A stretch of 64,000 bases of DNA from Symbiodinium sp. CCMP2592 (GCA_905221615.1 CAJNDT010000946.1:715865-779864); one strand, 5' to 3'; counted from the stretch's first letter, positions 22,285-37,014 are shown. Program-made: numbers and translations. Notes: a model not told the origin generated them from the sequence alone.

Positions 22285-22500
22285 TACCCAAAGGATCCCA
22301 TGTACTGTTATGGGGAATACTTCCCCAAGTCATAATAGTAATTCTGAATATCGAAGCCCTACATTCTACTATAAAGGTACTTACAGTAATTCCTAGTATA
22401 GAAACCCTACATTCTACTATAAAGGTACTTAATTCCTAATATAGAAACCCTATATACATTCTACTCTATCGGTACTTTGGGGGACCCTTTGGGGTAGAAG
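22285..22500. repeat. Foldback cluster, GGGGAATACTTCCCC family
   Basis: CCCAAAGGATCCCATGTACT at the left pairs with GTACTTTGGGGGACCCTTTG at the right. An internal TAGAAACCCTACATTCTACT segment is repeated three times. Confidence 0.7.
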
Positions 22501-22597
22501 TCCTGCCCTGATCCATCCTGGGAACCTTACCGGGTGCAAAGCCTAAACTACCACCTGAACCATTGGACCATTGCTTTCTTTTTTTTTGGGGGGGGGT

Positions 22598-22685
22598 TAA
22601 GGTTTATAGGGCTTATAGGGTTTATAGGGTTTATAGGGTTTCTAGGGTTTATAGGGCTTATAGGGTTTATAGGGTTTAGGGTTGA
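22598..22685. repeat. TTTATAGGG tandem tract
   Basis: Nine-base TTTATAGGG (or CTTATAGGG) repeated about nine times; a telomere-like variant. Confidence 0.9.
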
Positions 22686-22994
22686 ACCATTGCTTCTTTT
22701 TATGGGTGGGCTTGGAGCGTCCAAGGTTGGGTTTCGAGTACGGGGTTCCCACTTAGAGTCTGAGAGCAGACAGAGGTCCTTGTTTCGGGTATACATGGAC
22801 CCCAAAAGTAGGTAGAATAATCGCCTTTTATATGCTTTGGGCCATTATTTTACCTAGTTTTGAGGGTCTAGGTAAGGGTTTTGGGGCCGTTCTAGGGCCG
22901 TTCAGGGTTTGGGGATGTTTTGGGATTTAGGGTTTCGGATTGCGGGTTTAGGCTCGGAGGCGAAGACCCAAATCTTTTCTTTGCATTCTTCAAG

Positions 22995-23108
22995 CGAAAT
23001 ACTATAGGGGCCTAAATCATTACCTGTAGTATTCTGGGGTTCCTTATTATACTTATAGGATCATGGGCCCCAAAACCCTATTCTAATTATTAAGGCCCCT
23101 GCATTAGA
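22995..23108. repeat. Foldback element, GGGGCCTTAATAATTA family
   Basis: ACTATAGGGGCCTAAATCAT and ATTATTAAGGCCCCTGCAT ends, with GGTTCCTTATTATACTTATA between. Confidence 0.8.
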
Positions 23109-23676
23109 TTCGGAGTTTGAGGTCTCTGGGTGCGGAGCTCCAAACTGAAGCTTTGATCGATCCTGAAGCTTGCTTAAGCATTTAGGTCCTGTTGTAGCTC
23201 GGAGTTTAGGATTTTCAGACGGAGTTGAAGATGGTAGAGTAGCTGTATGGGTGTTTCCGAACATAAGGACCCTAATATAGTACGCTAAATAGTAGGATCC
23301 TCATTATAAGGACCCCAAAATAAGTTTTCGCGAAACTCCCATATAGGCTTGCAAACGACGGCCGAACTCACGCATCTCACAAGCCTCACAGCAACTAGAC
23401 CCTGTGCAAATCCAAAGCCTGTGCAAGCTTTAGATTAGAAGACCTGCAGCCAGGGTAAAGCCGTACACCTTATACTCAAAACCTTAAGCCTGAACTGATT
23501 GACCAAAGTTCTAGTGTCCGGCATAACAACAATGGAACTTTCCTATATAAAGCCCTACCTTACATGTCTGAATAATTACGCAAGTTAATCACGACGGGTC
23601 CTTAGAATGTTTATACTATGCTGTAATCGTATCCTAACTTTGCATTCGCTTGTATCATCACGGTCCTTATCATCAG

Positions 23677-23752
23677 ATGTCCCAGCGCTTCCAAGGAGCT
23701 CAAGCCCCTGTTGGTCAAGCTTCGGAAACTCGTGGGACTCAGTACCGTCAAG
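23677..23752 (+). CDS. AAA+ ATPase exon 1 (first recognisable)
   Basis: Reads [18 protein letters not shown] then STVK, matching the leader helix before the nucleotide-binding core. Acceptor is CATCAG (23676) or CCCAG (23685). The end is ambiguous: GA donor at 23753, GC donor at 23756, or GTACCG at 23742. Confidence 0.75.
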
Positions 23753-26700
23753 GAGGCCACCCTAAGAATTTCCTAGTGTTGAGGATTTCAAACCCTATAG
23801 ACCTAATGCAATAAGGCCTTATAGACTGTAGGAAGTCGACGGTTCAGGGTTGTAAGAAGAAGCCGTCAATGCATGAATAGATCTGGCTGCCTGTTTCGGA
23901 GAGGCCTTGCTGCATGTACTCGTATATGCTGCGATGGTGTCAGGGTCGAAAGCTACAGTGGAGCCAGAAGCACCCCCCGTTTAGGTTTGTGTGCTTACAA
24001 GGCTTACAACTCTGACAAAAAGCCCACAATACTTGCTTACTAGCCTGGGCCTGCAAGTACTGTGATTACTGTGAGGGTCGAAGTCCTTACTTGGTTGTTG
24101 GTTCGAGGGGTTGAGGGGCTGGGGGCTAAGGTCCAGAGTTCAGGTGTTTGTACTGTGTCGGCATTTTAAATTGAGGATTTAGACAGCTGCGTTTGGTTTC
24201 GACAGTTCAGGGTGGATCGAAATAGTTATGCTGTCCCTGTTTCAAGGTTGAGGTGAAGGGTGTAAAGATTGCTCATGGATTTCAGAGATGAGGTGTTGAG
24301 GTTCTTGGCTAGCTCCGCGCATAGAATCTGTACACGTCGCCAAAAGCCCTGAATCGAAAGTTCTAAGTCCTGGGCTGCAACCCCAAAGAAGCGATCCCTA
24401 AACTTAGGGTTACTTAGAAATAATTTTAAAATGTTGGTTATTATAATCCCTAAGAAACAGCTAAAATTACAATTTTTGCTAGGGTTCTAAGTTCAGTATA
24501 GTAAGCTCCAGACGGTTTCGTAGCCCTTGCGCCACAGAAGCTCTACTCTCTCGATGCCCGATGCCCGATCAGCCAGCGTCAAGCCTCGAGCCCGACTTTG
24601 AAAGATCCTAATGTAGGGGCCTAAATGATTACCTATACTATTCTGGGGGCTCCTTATTATAATTACAGTATAAAGGGCCCCAAGACCTTATTCTAATTAT
24701 TAAGACCCCTACAGATTCCTAGACTACGGTCATAGGTTTCAGGGCTTAGGTTTTAGGGTTTGATCCTAGACAGATCACAGAGATGAAAGCAACAAGCCCC
24801 TGGGGTCTATGTAGCCAAATAGTACATACCTTGGCCGTAAGTAAGACCTATAGGTAATTCAGGGCCAAAGTAACCAGGGTCTATGGAGATGATCAGCTCT
24901 ACCCCTTTAACCAATGGTTTCAGCATTTCAGGAGTTCGGATTTCAGGGATTGAGGCGAGGTCATTGTGCGCTTCAAGGGCAGGGGCTTGAGGGTTCGCTC
25001 TCGATGTTTGGCAGGATGGGTTTGGGACTAGCCTTGGCCCTAAATCAATTCTCAAACCCTACCTCAACCCCCAGTAGCCTTCCTTTTTGACCTCCCTCGT
25101 GTTTCTTTATATAATGGACTCAGTTAAAGGTCCCTAAAAACGCTAGAGGTCCCTAGCCTAAAAGGCCATGGGGAAGCTGTTCGGTCTCGTGAAGCTCAGC
25201 ACTTGGCGGACGAATCTCGGGATGTCTTCTTTGGAAGGCACGGGGCCTGTAGGCGCATAACCTACCCCTTTTTTAGGGTATGTACTTTTCTATATAACAG
25301 ATCCTTACCATAAAACGAATACATTATCTTCGACTTGGACATGTTGCAGACTTGTGGCGGGAGTTCAGGCTGATTTTGGAATACACATGCGATATGTGAT
25401 AAGGGCGGTTGAAGTGATGCGAAGCATATTCGGACGAGTGTTTGTGGGTCAGTCGTACCACACCTGTGTAAGAGCTACAGGCGAATTTGCTGTGCCTTCA
25501 AGAAGTGGTTTAAGGAACTTTGAAGGTATCGACCGGCTGTGGCTTCTACGGTGAGGTTTGTGAGTTTAGCATTAAAGGTTTCGTGACTCCCGTGCAAATT
25601 GGGGTTTACATTTTTGGACGAAGGTGGATGCAAAGCCAAAGTTCTGGTTCTTCAGTTGGGATCATGCGGGACCCTGATTCAGAACTCGTGTTCCAAAGCC
25701 CCAGACTAGGTGGATCCATATGGGTGGCTGGTTGTCAAAATTAGGTACAGGTAGTGTTCCTTCTGGGTCCTTGATATAACACGCCACCTATTATTTACGG
25801 TATATTCCCAAAAAGGGACCCCTATTTGGACAACTACCCATATGCCTACGGCCTACTAGAATCAGGGGCTTCATAATCAGGATCTTACTTGAAGCTCTCT
25901 AAACCCTGACCCAGTCCCAAATTTGAATAAGATGGGAGCCTCAATATTTAGAATAGGGTTTTGGGGTCCATTGTATTGTTATAATAAGGAACCACCCAAA
26001 TAGTATTGGTAAGTACTTGGGTCCCTATATTATGAGACAACAGGAAGGTCTTGTGGAGACCTGCACCTGAGAATAGTGTGGGACTTGACGGGTCCCAGCC
26101 CTAAACCCTAAACCGGCTCAACCCCATGGACCCTAAGCCCCAAAGTTTAGGACCAACCCAAGTCCATAGTGTTTCGGGTTTAGGGTGCCAGTCGCGATTG
26201 GATCTTTGACGCCAGGTCAGTCCTTTCACATGCGCAGCTTGGTGGAAAGATGGTTCAGGGTATAGGGCTTGGGGTTTAGGTGGTGAGATGCAGAGAGGTC
26301 GCAACGACATATATACTTATGTAGCATAGTCAAACATGGCTGTTGTTTCTACTTTTGCTTACTGCTACTGCTACGGCGCTAACCTACCACTCTACCACTA
26401 CTGCTTCATCGACGACGACTACTACTACTACTACTACCACTACCACTACCACTACCACTACCACTACTACTACGACTACTACGACTACTACTACTACTAC
26501 AACAACTACTACGACGACTACTACGACGACGACTACTACTACTACTACTACTTCTACTACTCTCCTACTGCTATTGCTACTGCCCGTGAAGTGCACCCTA
26601 TATCCCGAAGGGTCCATGTGGGGGTTCTTTTAAGGGTTCCATAAGGGTAAGTTCCACAGGGATTTGAGGCTTAGGGTACCATATAGTAGATGCTTTACAT

Positions 26701-27121
26701 TAATTAAGGCCAAACCATTTTCCACTCGGATACATGGACCTTTGAGGCTATATGCTAGGAACCAGAGTAAGCCCTTATTCCCTTTCTGGGGGCTCAGGTT
26801 CCTTTACAACACCCTTTAAGCCAAAAAGGGCACCCTCTTCTTCCGAGGTTACTCCCTAAACCCTAGGCCCTAAACTCTCTTAGGTCTAATATGTCTTGGC
26901 CTCAGCCGAAGGTCCCATGCAGAACATGTGCGAAGTATCGTTCCGTTTTGCAAGATTTGCAAGAGGACCATGTTCCCCTGCATCCAGGTACTTGTGTATG
27001 TATATGTTTTTTATGCAGGTATGTTTGATATTTCGAAGAGTGTATGTCCGCTTCGTCTATAACATTTTTGCTTACATATGCATGCAGTGCTCATGTATGC
27101 AGACTTGATTAACTATAATAC

Positions 27122-27197
<76 letters not shown>

Positions 27198-30100
27198 GCA
27201 CGCATGTGTATGTATATGTACATGTATGTGTATATATATGTATATGTATATGTATATGTGTATGTCTATGTATATGTATATACATATTCGGAGATTCAAC
27301 TGTACCTATTTGTTTATTTGTTCACAAAATTGCAACCCTAGTGCTTGCACTCTGAAACGGAGGCCCTCAGAACCACTGGTGTCCGCAGCCTGTGAGGTTT
27401 CTTGGGCAATCCTGGCACCGGGAAGACTGTGGTTGCCCGCATCGTGGGAGAGATGATGGTCAGCTGACTGAGATCAGGAATAAGAACTTTTTGTTTATGA
27501 TAGCAATGATAGCAATGATAGTATTGGTTGTAATAATGATAATGGGTGTGGGGCACATACACCGAGTCAAAAGTCTAGGCCAGGCAACCGTATTCGTTTC
27601 GAAAAGCAAGGAGGACATGCATTGTGACTGTTGTGTCCATTTCTAACTTGACCCTGTGCAGCTTGTGCTGTTAACCGGAAAAGGCATCTTTGCACCCGTG
27701 TATGCCTAGCTGTGTTTAGGCCTCGTCATGCCATTTGCGGCTGGTGTACACTGTAAGTCGTTCGCGCGCGTCTCTGTGTGTTTCTCTGTGTGTCTGTCTG
27801 TGTGTCTCTCTGGGTGCCTCTGTGTGTCTCTGTGTGTCTCTCTGTGTGTCTCTCTGTGTGTCTGCCTGTGTGTCTCTCTGGGTGTCTCTGTGTGTCTCTG
27901 TGTGTCTCTCTGCGTGGCTCTCTGTGTCTCTCTGTGTCTCTTTGTGTCTCTCTGTGTCGCTCTGTGTCTTTTTGTGTCTCTTTGTGTGTCTCTCTGTGTC
28001 TCTGCGTCTGTCCGTCTGTCCGACAGTCCGACCGTCTGTCTGCCGGTCGACTGGCCGTCTGGTCCCTCGGTCCGTCGGTCGTCCGTCGGTCTGTCGGTCT
28101 TGCCAGGCGAAGCGTATAAATTGTCTGCACATCTCAATCGTCAGGTGAAGATGGGTGTGGTGGCCATGCCAAAGGATCAGAAGAAAAAGCTGGAGGCAGA
28201 GGTGACCCCTCTGCAACCATGACTTCAGAGTCTAGGATTCCAAGTGACAGCGATTAAACAGTGATCTGAGAGTCATGCATCTATTATAGGGGCCTTAATA
28301 ATTCGATCAGGGTATTGGTGCCCATTACTACACCTAGAACCGGGTATTAGTAGTTCTTTCGGCCCCCATATTAAGGGAATGGTAAGGGCCTGTTTGGTGT
28401 CTCACCAGAGAAGCCCTAAACCTGACTTTGCAGAGGAAGTGCTTGGTGCTTCCGACACAAGTCGCTGGATGTCGCAAATCTCTGACCCTTTTGGGTTTAG
28501 GGTTTAGGGTTTATACCCTCTTTGAACCCAAAGCCCCAGACCCAGTGCGATGTTTCTCACAGCCAAAATCATTCTGAGCAACCGCTATGCAATATCATTC
28601 CTTACGGTTCCTCATTAGGTTTTTCCACCATGTAATTACTACTCAAAACCTTTTTCGAACCATGAAGGCACCAAAACCTTAAGCAACGGTTGATGATATT
28701 AATCCTGCATGATCTTAAGGGCCCTAAACTATGGGAATTATGGTATATTCCGTATTATCGGTAATGCAGGATTTATATCATCAGCCGAACCCTAACCCCT
28801 AACCACCAAGCCTCAAACCCCAAACTCTTCAGCCCGCATCTCTACTCCAAAGCCTAGGCTACACATTGAGCCTTAAACCCTGTACCCCAAGCCCTTTGGC
28901 AGTTTCCGATAGTTAGGGGGACCTTGTTTTGGGGTCCTTGTATTTAGGATTCTACTATTTAGGGTGCGATTTTACGGTCCCCTACTTTCGGAAACTCCCA
29001 TATGTTGCTCGGCGGGGCAGGCGAGGAACCGAAGCAAGGAAGCGGGCCACGAAGTTCCCACTGAGCTGGTCTTCCGTGAGGCATCGAGTATGGCTCAGGG
29101 TTTGGGGTCTGGGGGTTGGGGGTTTAGGGTGGGGCTTAGGGCTTAGGGTTTAGGGTTTTAGGTTTCACGCTCTAGGGTTTAGGTTTTAGGGGAGCAGTAT
29201 TACAGTAAAGGTGTCTTTGCGGTTTTGATATAACACTCACCCACCCAAGCATCCCATAACAGTAAGAAAATACACTTAAACCATATAGGTCGGCTCAACA
29301 GCTTCTATTCAACAATAACCTTTCTACTTTGGTTCGCATTGCTATTCGCGAACTAGACTACTGTTTTGGGGTTTGGACTATTACTTTGAACTTCCGAAAG
29401 TTGGTTTAGGGTTCGAACTACCGGAGCCTTAAACGGACCCTGAACGAACCCTAAACGGGAACCCTAAACAGATCCCTAGACGGAGGGAATCCGAAAAAGG
29501 AGCACTAAAAGGAACCCTAAACGGAAACTTTAACGGAGGGAATCCTAAACGGAACCTTAAAAGGAACCCTAAACGGAAAGAATCCCAAGCGGAGACCTCA
29601 AAGGAACCTTAAACGGAACCCTAAGCGGAGGGAATCCTAAACGGGACCCGAAATAGAACCCTAAACGGAACCCCATACGGAGGGAATCCTAAACAGAACC
29701 CTAAATGGAGGCAATCCTAAACGGAACCTTGGAGTCTCGGCCTTGGTCTACCTTTGGTTAGTAGGGAATGGAAGAATGGTAGTAATAGTAGTTATAATTG
29801 TACCCCATTCCTCCATTCCCTACTAACCAAAGGTAAGGTTTCGGCCTTGGTCGACGAAATCATCAGGGTTTGAATTCTACCTATAGTCTCCATTGTGGTT
29901 CCTCTTTGTGGTTTAACCAATTTTATAGTAAAGGTCTTACTAGGTAACGACAAAGAAGATCTGCCATGGAGACTATAGGCATCGCTGGTATAATATGAAA
30001 GAGAGGTTTAGGGTAGGGATGGGTAGGGCTTAGGGTGTAAAGAGATTGGGTTGAGGGGTTTGGGGTTTAGGGCTAGGGGTTTGAGGTTTCGGGGTGTTGA

Positions 30101-33100
30101 GGGTTGAGGGCTCAGTGGGTTTTCCAGATTTTAGGATTAGGGGTCCCAGGGTCGGGGTGCATGGGGGCAACTGGCAAAAAAAGGGGTCAGTTGTTGGGCT
30201 CGGGGTTCGCAAGTGGAGGACTCTTGGTCGGCAGGCACGCGATATTTTGTGTCTTCAGTGTATTCGGATCCTTGGAGATCTTTGGCCGATGTTCCCGGCG
30301 CTGCCTCTCGGAGATCTTTGTGGTCTCGTTGTGTTGTGTTGAGTTCGGCAAAGCAAGACGAGGAATGAAGACAAAGGCGAAGTCTTGAGAAGCCCTGATG
30401 CTTGATGCCGGTTCTGCAGAGAATACATACATGCAGGCAGGATCGCCTCAGGGGCATGCGTGCCTGCTGATGGTACAATCCTGCTTGCCTGTCAGCAACA
30501 AGGGCTCCTGATTCAGATCAACCCGTTTTGCCCAAAGAACAGCACCTACAGGGAACTCCAGAAAGTTGGAATATGGATTAATGGTAGGATCCCCTATTTA
30601 CCATAAAGGGATTATGATAATGATATTCCAACTTTCTGGCTTCTACTGTAAATCCCAAAAATGCCACACTCAAAACCCAAAGTCAAACTCCTAGCCCAAA
30701 ACCCTAAAGCCGAGGCCGTAAACCCTCCTAATTAAACCCTAGACCCCAAGTCCTAGAAGCAATACTTCCCCAAGTTTACCCTAAACCCCAAACTCTAAAC
30801 CCCAAGCCAAACAGTATTTCCCCAACTTTGTGTCGAGGCCAGTCGCGCCGACTTGGTCGCCCAATATCTGGGGCAGACTGCTCCCAAGGCCCATGACGTA
30901 GACGTGAGGGTTCGTTTGCAGGGTTATGTCAGGGGTTCCTTCAAAGGGCTCCATAAGTTGTTGCTTCGAAGGCTTCTATAAGGGGATCCCTTAATGGGTT
31001 CTGTAAGGTGTTCTTTGTCATCACGGGGTTCCTTTAATCGATTGCCTTGGAGACTTCATGGTTTGTGGCTTACAGGTTCCGCATAGGATTAAGGTTTTGG
31101 GATGTGGGGGCCCTGGAAGACAGTCCTGGGGGCGCATGTACCTGTATGATATATACATTTTACCTACCATCCACATATGGCAACCCCGGTATGACCAAAG
31201 TATACTAGATATGTACACGGTAAAGATCTGGTGAAAGGTTTGGCGTCGAGCTTCGGGCCCAGTGCTGGAACCCTGATCGAGAAACTACATGGGTCTTTGT
31301 GAAGGTTCTTAACATGAATCCGAAGATCTTGAGGTTATAGGGCCAGGTTCCTCCATAAGTGACTTAAGACCCCCTTAAGCCCCAATAACATTCCTTTTTT
31401 GGCTTCCTTAATATGATTTCCTTCTATACGTCCTTAAAAAGGCAGGGTATCCCGGGTTCAGGTAAAGCCTAAATCCTAAACCCTAAAGCCTAAATCCTAA
31501 CCCTAAATCCTAAACCCTAAATCCTAAACTCAAGGCCTAGGCCGCCCACCTTCGATGGTGGGCGGCGCTTAAGCCCCTCGACATCGACGATGGCGCAGGT
31601 CGATCCAGGACGCTCGCCCGCCGTCCCACAGCCAGTACTGTAGCACCCACGTTAGGCCCGGTATCGGTCCCCGGACCAGTACTGGTCCCTATTAAAGTCA
31701 TTACCCTAAACCTGCTACCCGAAATCCTGGCTTGGAAGCTCCAGCGAGCAGAGCCCCCCCTTTCCTGGCACCCTGGCCTCCCTGACCCGCCCTGGCCCCC
31801 CCTTTCGTCTGGCCCCGCCTGGCCCCCCCTGGCTCCCTCTGGCCCACCTCCTGCCGTACTCTCCCCTCCTCTGCCCTGCTTTTTTTGAGCTTGGCTGCAG
31901 AATTGTGTGGTTGTTGTTAACCAATATGGACCTAACAGAGTTTAGGTCCTAAACCCTAAAAGGTATAGGTTTGGGTGGTTTGCCGCCTCAGACGGCGTGG
32001 GGTGGGTGAGTTATGTGATGGCCTGCCACAGTCGGGCCATGTCTGCGATTCGCAGGCAACAAAACCGCTAATAAATCCTACAATCCCTGTTACACTACCG
32101 CTACGCAATCTTGCAGCAAACCCTACCCTAAACTCTAAACCCTAAACCCTAAACCCTAAACCCCAAACCCTAAACCCTAAATCCTAAACCCAAACCCTCA
32201 GCTTTGGCAGTTCCCAATCGCAAGCTCAGAGGCGCTGGAGAGCCTAAGCCGAGCGCGGGACTCCCGAAGAGCTAGAAATCTCGGTTTAGGGTTAGGGTTC
32301 AGGATTTAGGGTTTAGGATTTAGGGTTTAGGGTTTAGGGTTTAAGCCCTAGAAGCAAAGGGGACAAGGAGGGACCTCTACCCTACAATGGGCTATAGAAT
32401 AGGTATATAATGGCTATAGTTAGGGTATAATATACCTAGAGGTCCTTATCAAGGGTCCCTCCTCTGACCCTTGGATAGAAATCTTTGTCATACTGTGGAT
32501 GGACAATATCCTGCATGACCCAGTATAAGGAATTTACCATGATGCTAATCCTATCCCAACAATGAACTAGAAATCCTAAGTGTCCAACGGCTGACAGAAT
32601 AATATAATAGGGGCCTGAATAAGTACCAATACAATTTTGGGGGGTGCCTTATTATAGTTATAGTATAATGGACCCAAAGCCTATTCTAATTATTAAGGCC
32701 CCTACATTATACACATTGGCCCTTGACCCTGAAATAGCAATATAGGGACTACTTGAAGGCCACAGTATTGCACAGTATGAGCACATGGACCCTTATGCTC
32801 TGAACTCCTAACCCCTGAACCCTTGTGTCGGCTACCTTTATGGAACCCCTAAAGCCTTAAGGGTCCATGTCCCCAAACAGTATATTACACTTAGGCCCCA
32901 AAGTACCGATATAGGGACTACTTTAAGGCCAAAGTACATACTATTTGGGTACATGGACCCTTAGGGTAAGGCCTTGAGGTACATGGACCCTTACTCACAA
33001 GGCTTGCCCTTGAGAAGATGCCTTGCAACTCAAATCCAAAGCCGTGAGACCTCCACTCTGTACAAGGAAGGCCTGGATAGTATAAGGGCCTTAATTACCT

Positions 33101-34061
33101 AGATTTTTTTGGGGAGGGAGGGGGTCCTTCTTATAGCTATAGTATAAGGGCCCCCAAGCCCTATTCTACCTATTAAGGCCCCTATAGTACTTAGCAATAC
33201 TCTTCTCAGGGCTTGTGAAAGAGATACAATGCTCTACCAGAAGATTCTACATGTACTGATACGATTCCTTGGATTGTTCAAGAAAAGCATTGTGGATGAA
33301 AAGTAAAAGTTTGTGTTTCGGTGTAGGACTTAGCAACAACCAATCCTACTCCAACAACTCTGCGCATATGTCGCTTTGCGGTTTCTAGCTTTTGGGCGAC
33401 AATCCTGCCCCAATAACTTTACACCTACGCTGTTAAGGGCTTTAAGATACGATTTGGCAAAACCCCATCCTGCCCCAAAGGTACGCCCTAAACGCTTAAC
33501 CCTACACCTGCGCAGGTCGAGAAGGCCGTGGAAAATGCACTGGGTGGTGTTCTCTTCATCGACGAAGCATATGCTCTGGTGCGCAATGGCAAGGACACCC
33601 TCTCAGCTCCTGACTCTTGGGGCTCGTGGGTTTGTAGTGTCTGCTGCTGACCCAAGCGCTGGGGGTGCATGTACTTGCCGAAACAAAACAAGTTATGAAC
33701 ATTGGTCCGAATGTTGCTTGTCAGGCACCCTATCCAGCCGAGTCTGTAATATAATGTAGGGGCCTAAACAATTACATGCCAATACTATTGTGGGGGTTCC
33801 TTATTGTAATTATAGTATAATTGGTCCCAAAACCCTATTCTAATTATGAAGGCCCCTATGTTACCCATAGATACCTGGACCCCTGGGGAATGGTTCGCCC
33901 ATCCTCAGCTTTCTCTGACTGGATTGCATATTTGGTTCCAGTTCGAACAGCCCTAAACCCCTAAACCCTACACCCTTAGCCCCTTAACCCTATATGGACC
34001 CGATTGAAGGAACTTTGTCAAGGACCCCTGCCCCGCCCCCAAATATATGTATATATACAGT

Positions 34062-34092
<31 letters not shown>

Positions 34093-36976
34093 GTTCCTAC
34101 CCTAAGGCTCCTAAGAGGGTCTTGGGCTTTCTGGGGGAGGTTTTCGGCTTTTGGGGCTGGGGTCCGGGATCTCACTACAAGGGTCCAGGAGCCTTAAGGT
34201 AGCGTTTGGGATGCAATAGAGGGGCCTTATTTATTAGTGTAGGGTTTTGAGGCCATTGTAGTATAGTTATAATAAGGAGCCCCTAGGAATGCAGTTGAGG
34301 GGCAAAAACAGGCGCACACCCTATAGTAAACTCCATAAAGTTGGAAACCGGATTAAGGCCAAATAGTGCTGGCATTCCCTATACATTACTCTTAAAGGTT
34401 GAGGCTATGAGGTTTCCAAGTTTTGGGCGTTTACTGTAAACCCTAATTGATAACAGCCCAAAGCCTCGACACCAAACATCGCGAACTCCGGCAAGTTCGG
34501 CAGCCCTCCGCTCTCGAAATGATCAAGAAGCCTATGCTTTAGGGGCTTAAATGATTACCTATACTATTTTGGGGGGGTCCTTATTCTAACTATCGTGTAG
34601 TATACCCCCCCCCCCCCAACAATAGTCGAAGTACTAAGGCCCCCATATGATGCTTTAGGTGAGGGCGCTACAGACGAATGGTAACAACAGGGACTATGGT
34701 GAATAGATCCTTTCTCTATTCCCACTATACCGCTATTATGGCCCTGAACCCTAAACCCTGACCCCCAAGACATGAGGGGCCTAACACCGCCTATCCTCTG
34801 AATGTTGTCTGGCAGGACACCTTTGGCCAGGAGGCAGTGGACACGCTGATCAAGGATTGACATGGGCGGGGTTTAGAGACCCACGACCCAATGTATCTAT
34901 GCCTGTACAGTATACCTTATGCCTTACAGCTCGTGACTTACATAGTATGTGCTATACCTGTACCTTGTGTCTGGCATCTTGTATCTTACAGGTTATAACT
35001 GTAAATCATATCTACCTCCTGGCATCTTGCTGTATCCACCTATCTGTGTAATATATATATATATATATATATATATTATGTACGATCACGTCACATAGTT
35101 TATTGCACTTTGCCTACCCAGATCTTCCAAAATACCGAAACGAAGGTATGTAACCGAGATCATGCTATGGTTCCTACTGTAGTGTACGGTATATTCCTTA
35201 AGTAAGTGCTTTGGAAGATCCGTGCAACTACGGAGCTTTTCAGGCCGGGCGAGAGGGGAGAGGGCGCGGGTCGGGCCTCAAAGCCGAAACAAGGAGGGAG
35301 CGTCAGGGGATGAAGGCACCTTCGTCGATTGGGGTTTAGGGTTTAGGATCTAGGGTTTAGGGTTTCGGGTTTAGGCTTAGGATCTAGCCAGGTCTTCTTA
35401 AATCCCTGAATTAAGGTCTTCTTAAATCCCTGAATTAAGGTCTGTGGGCGGTTCCCTGAATTATGACCCGGCAAGGGTCTCTAGTCTAGAAAACTTAGTG
35501 TGATTTTAGGTATGTTCCTTCATCAAGGAATTTTGGAAGATCTGGCTAGGCCCCCGTCTAGGCTAGGGTTTCTGGTCTGGGTTTAGGGTTTGGGGTTTCA
35601 AGAATCAGGGTGTAGGGTGTTGGGATTTAAGGTTTATGCAGGTTCAGCGTTTAGGCTTCACCTTGAGTCCTGGTGCAGGAGATGGAAGACAAGCGGAAGA
35701 ACGTCATTGTCATCCTTGCCGGCTATGAGCCTGTACTTGCAATACCCTAAGGGTCCAGAGGATCCAATAACTAGGTACTTGGGTTTAGGATAGTAGTTAT
35801 GTAGCTCAACATTTAGGAGAGTCTATGATTTTTGGGTACTTGGACCCTTATGGATAGGGGGGTGGTCTTCCGTCTTGGCTTCTCAAGGGTGCCTTCTCAG
35901 CCAGGAAAACCAAACCACGAAACCCTGAACCCTAAACGTCCAAATCGCTCTAAGCCAGAGCTTGTGGGCTCTTGGGCCTGCACTCTAAACCCTCAACCCT
36001 GAAGCCCAAAATCACTTGATTGTGTTTAACGTTGTATTCTGGTGTTTCAGCACTTCGCTCTTGGCATATCGTGTTTCAGCCGCTGGGGCTCTTCTGATGA
36101 TACAGCGGCAGCGAGATCTACGACTCTTACTCAACTAAGCATAGCCCAAACCCTAAACCCTGGGTGAAGGGGCACCCTGTAAAGAACCCTCAGAGGAACC
36201 CTAGCAATAACCATGGCCCATACCCTAAACCCCTAAACCCTAAACCTTAAACCCTAAACCCGAAACCCTAAACCCGAAACCCTTATATAACTATATAACC
36301 CCTAAACCCTACACCTTAAACCTTAAACCCTAAACCCGAAACCCTAAACCCCTAAACCCTACACCTTAAACCTTAAACCCTAAGCCCTAAACCCGAAACC
36401 CTAAACCCTAAACCCCTAAACCCTACACCTTAAACCTTAAACCCTAAACCCGAAACCCTAAACCCCCCAAGGAGTCGGAGATGGACACATTCTTCGATTC
36501 GAATCCGGGCTTCAAGTCCCGCGTTCCCTTCAGCTTCCGCTTCGAGGTGGGGTCTTAGATTAATAAGGTAGAAGCCAGAAAGTTGGAATATGATTATCCT
36601 ATAAACCCTTCATGGTAAATTATAGGGGATCCTACCATTACTCCATATTCCAACTTTCTGGAGTTCCTTCTTATTATAGGGTCCTGAACAAGTACCAATA
36701 CTGTTGTGGGGGTGTTCCTTATGAAAATTATAGTATAATGGGCCCCAAAACCCTATTCTAATTATTAAGGCCCCTATAGTAGGGTTTAGGGTCCTTTTGC
36801 CTTGAAATCCGTTTTTTAGTGCTTGGTATAGGGCTCTGAACTGTGGGAGTTTCCGAAAATTAGGGGTACCTTATTTGGGGTCCTTATAATAAGGATCCTA
36901 CTATTTAGGGTACTATATTAGAGCCAACCTATTTTCGGAAAGCCCCATGTACAGGCCATTGAACAACTTTTGTCTG

Positions 36977-37014
<38 letters not shown>

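Noticed and set aside
26336..26644. Tyr-, Thr- and Val-rich ORFs
   Set aside because: Produced by an ACT/ACC/ACG trinucleotide repeat.
27706..28222. ORFs of 110-166 codons with RDTQRDT or SLCVSLCV periodicity
   Set aside because: They come from the GTGTCTCTCT simple-sequence array. Only the short VKMGVVAM segment at its end is retained as an exon.
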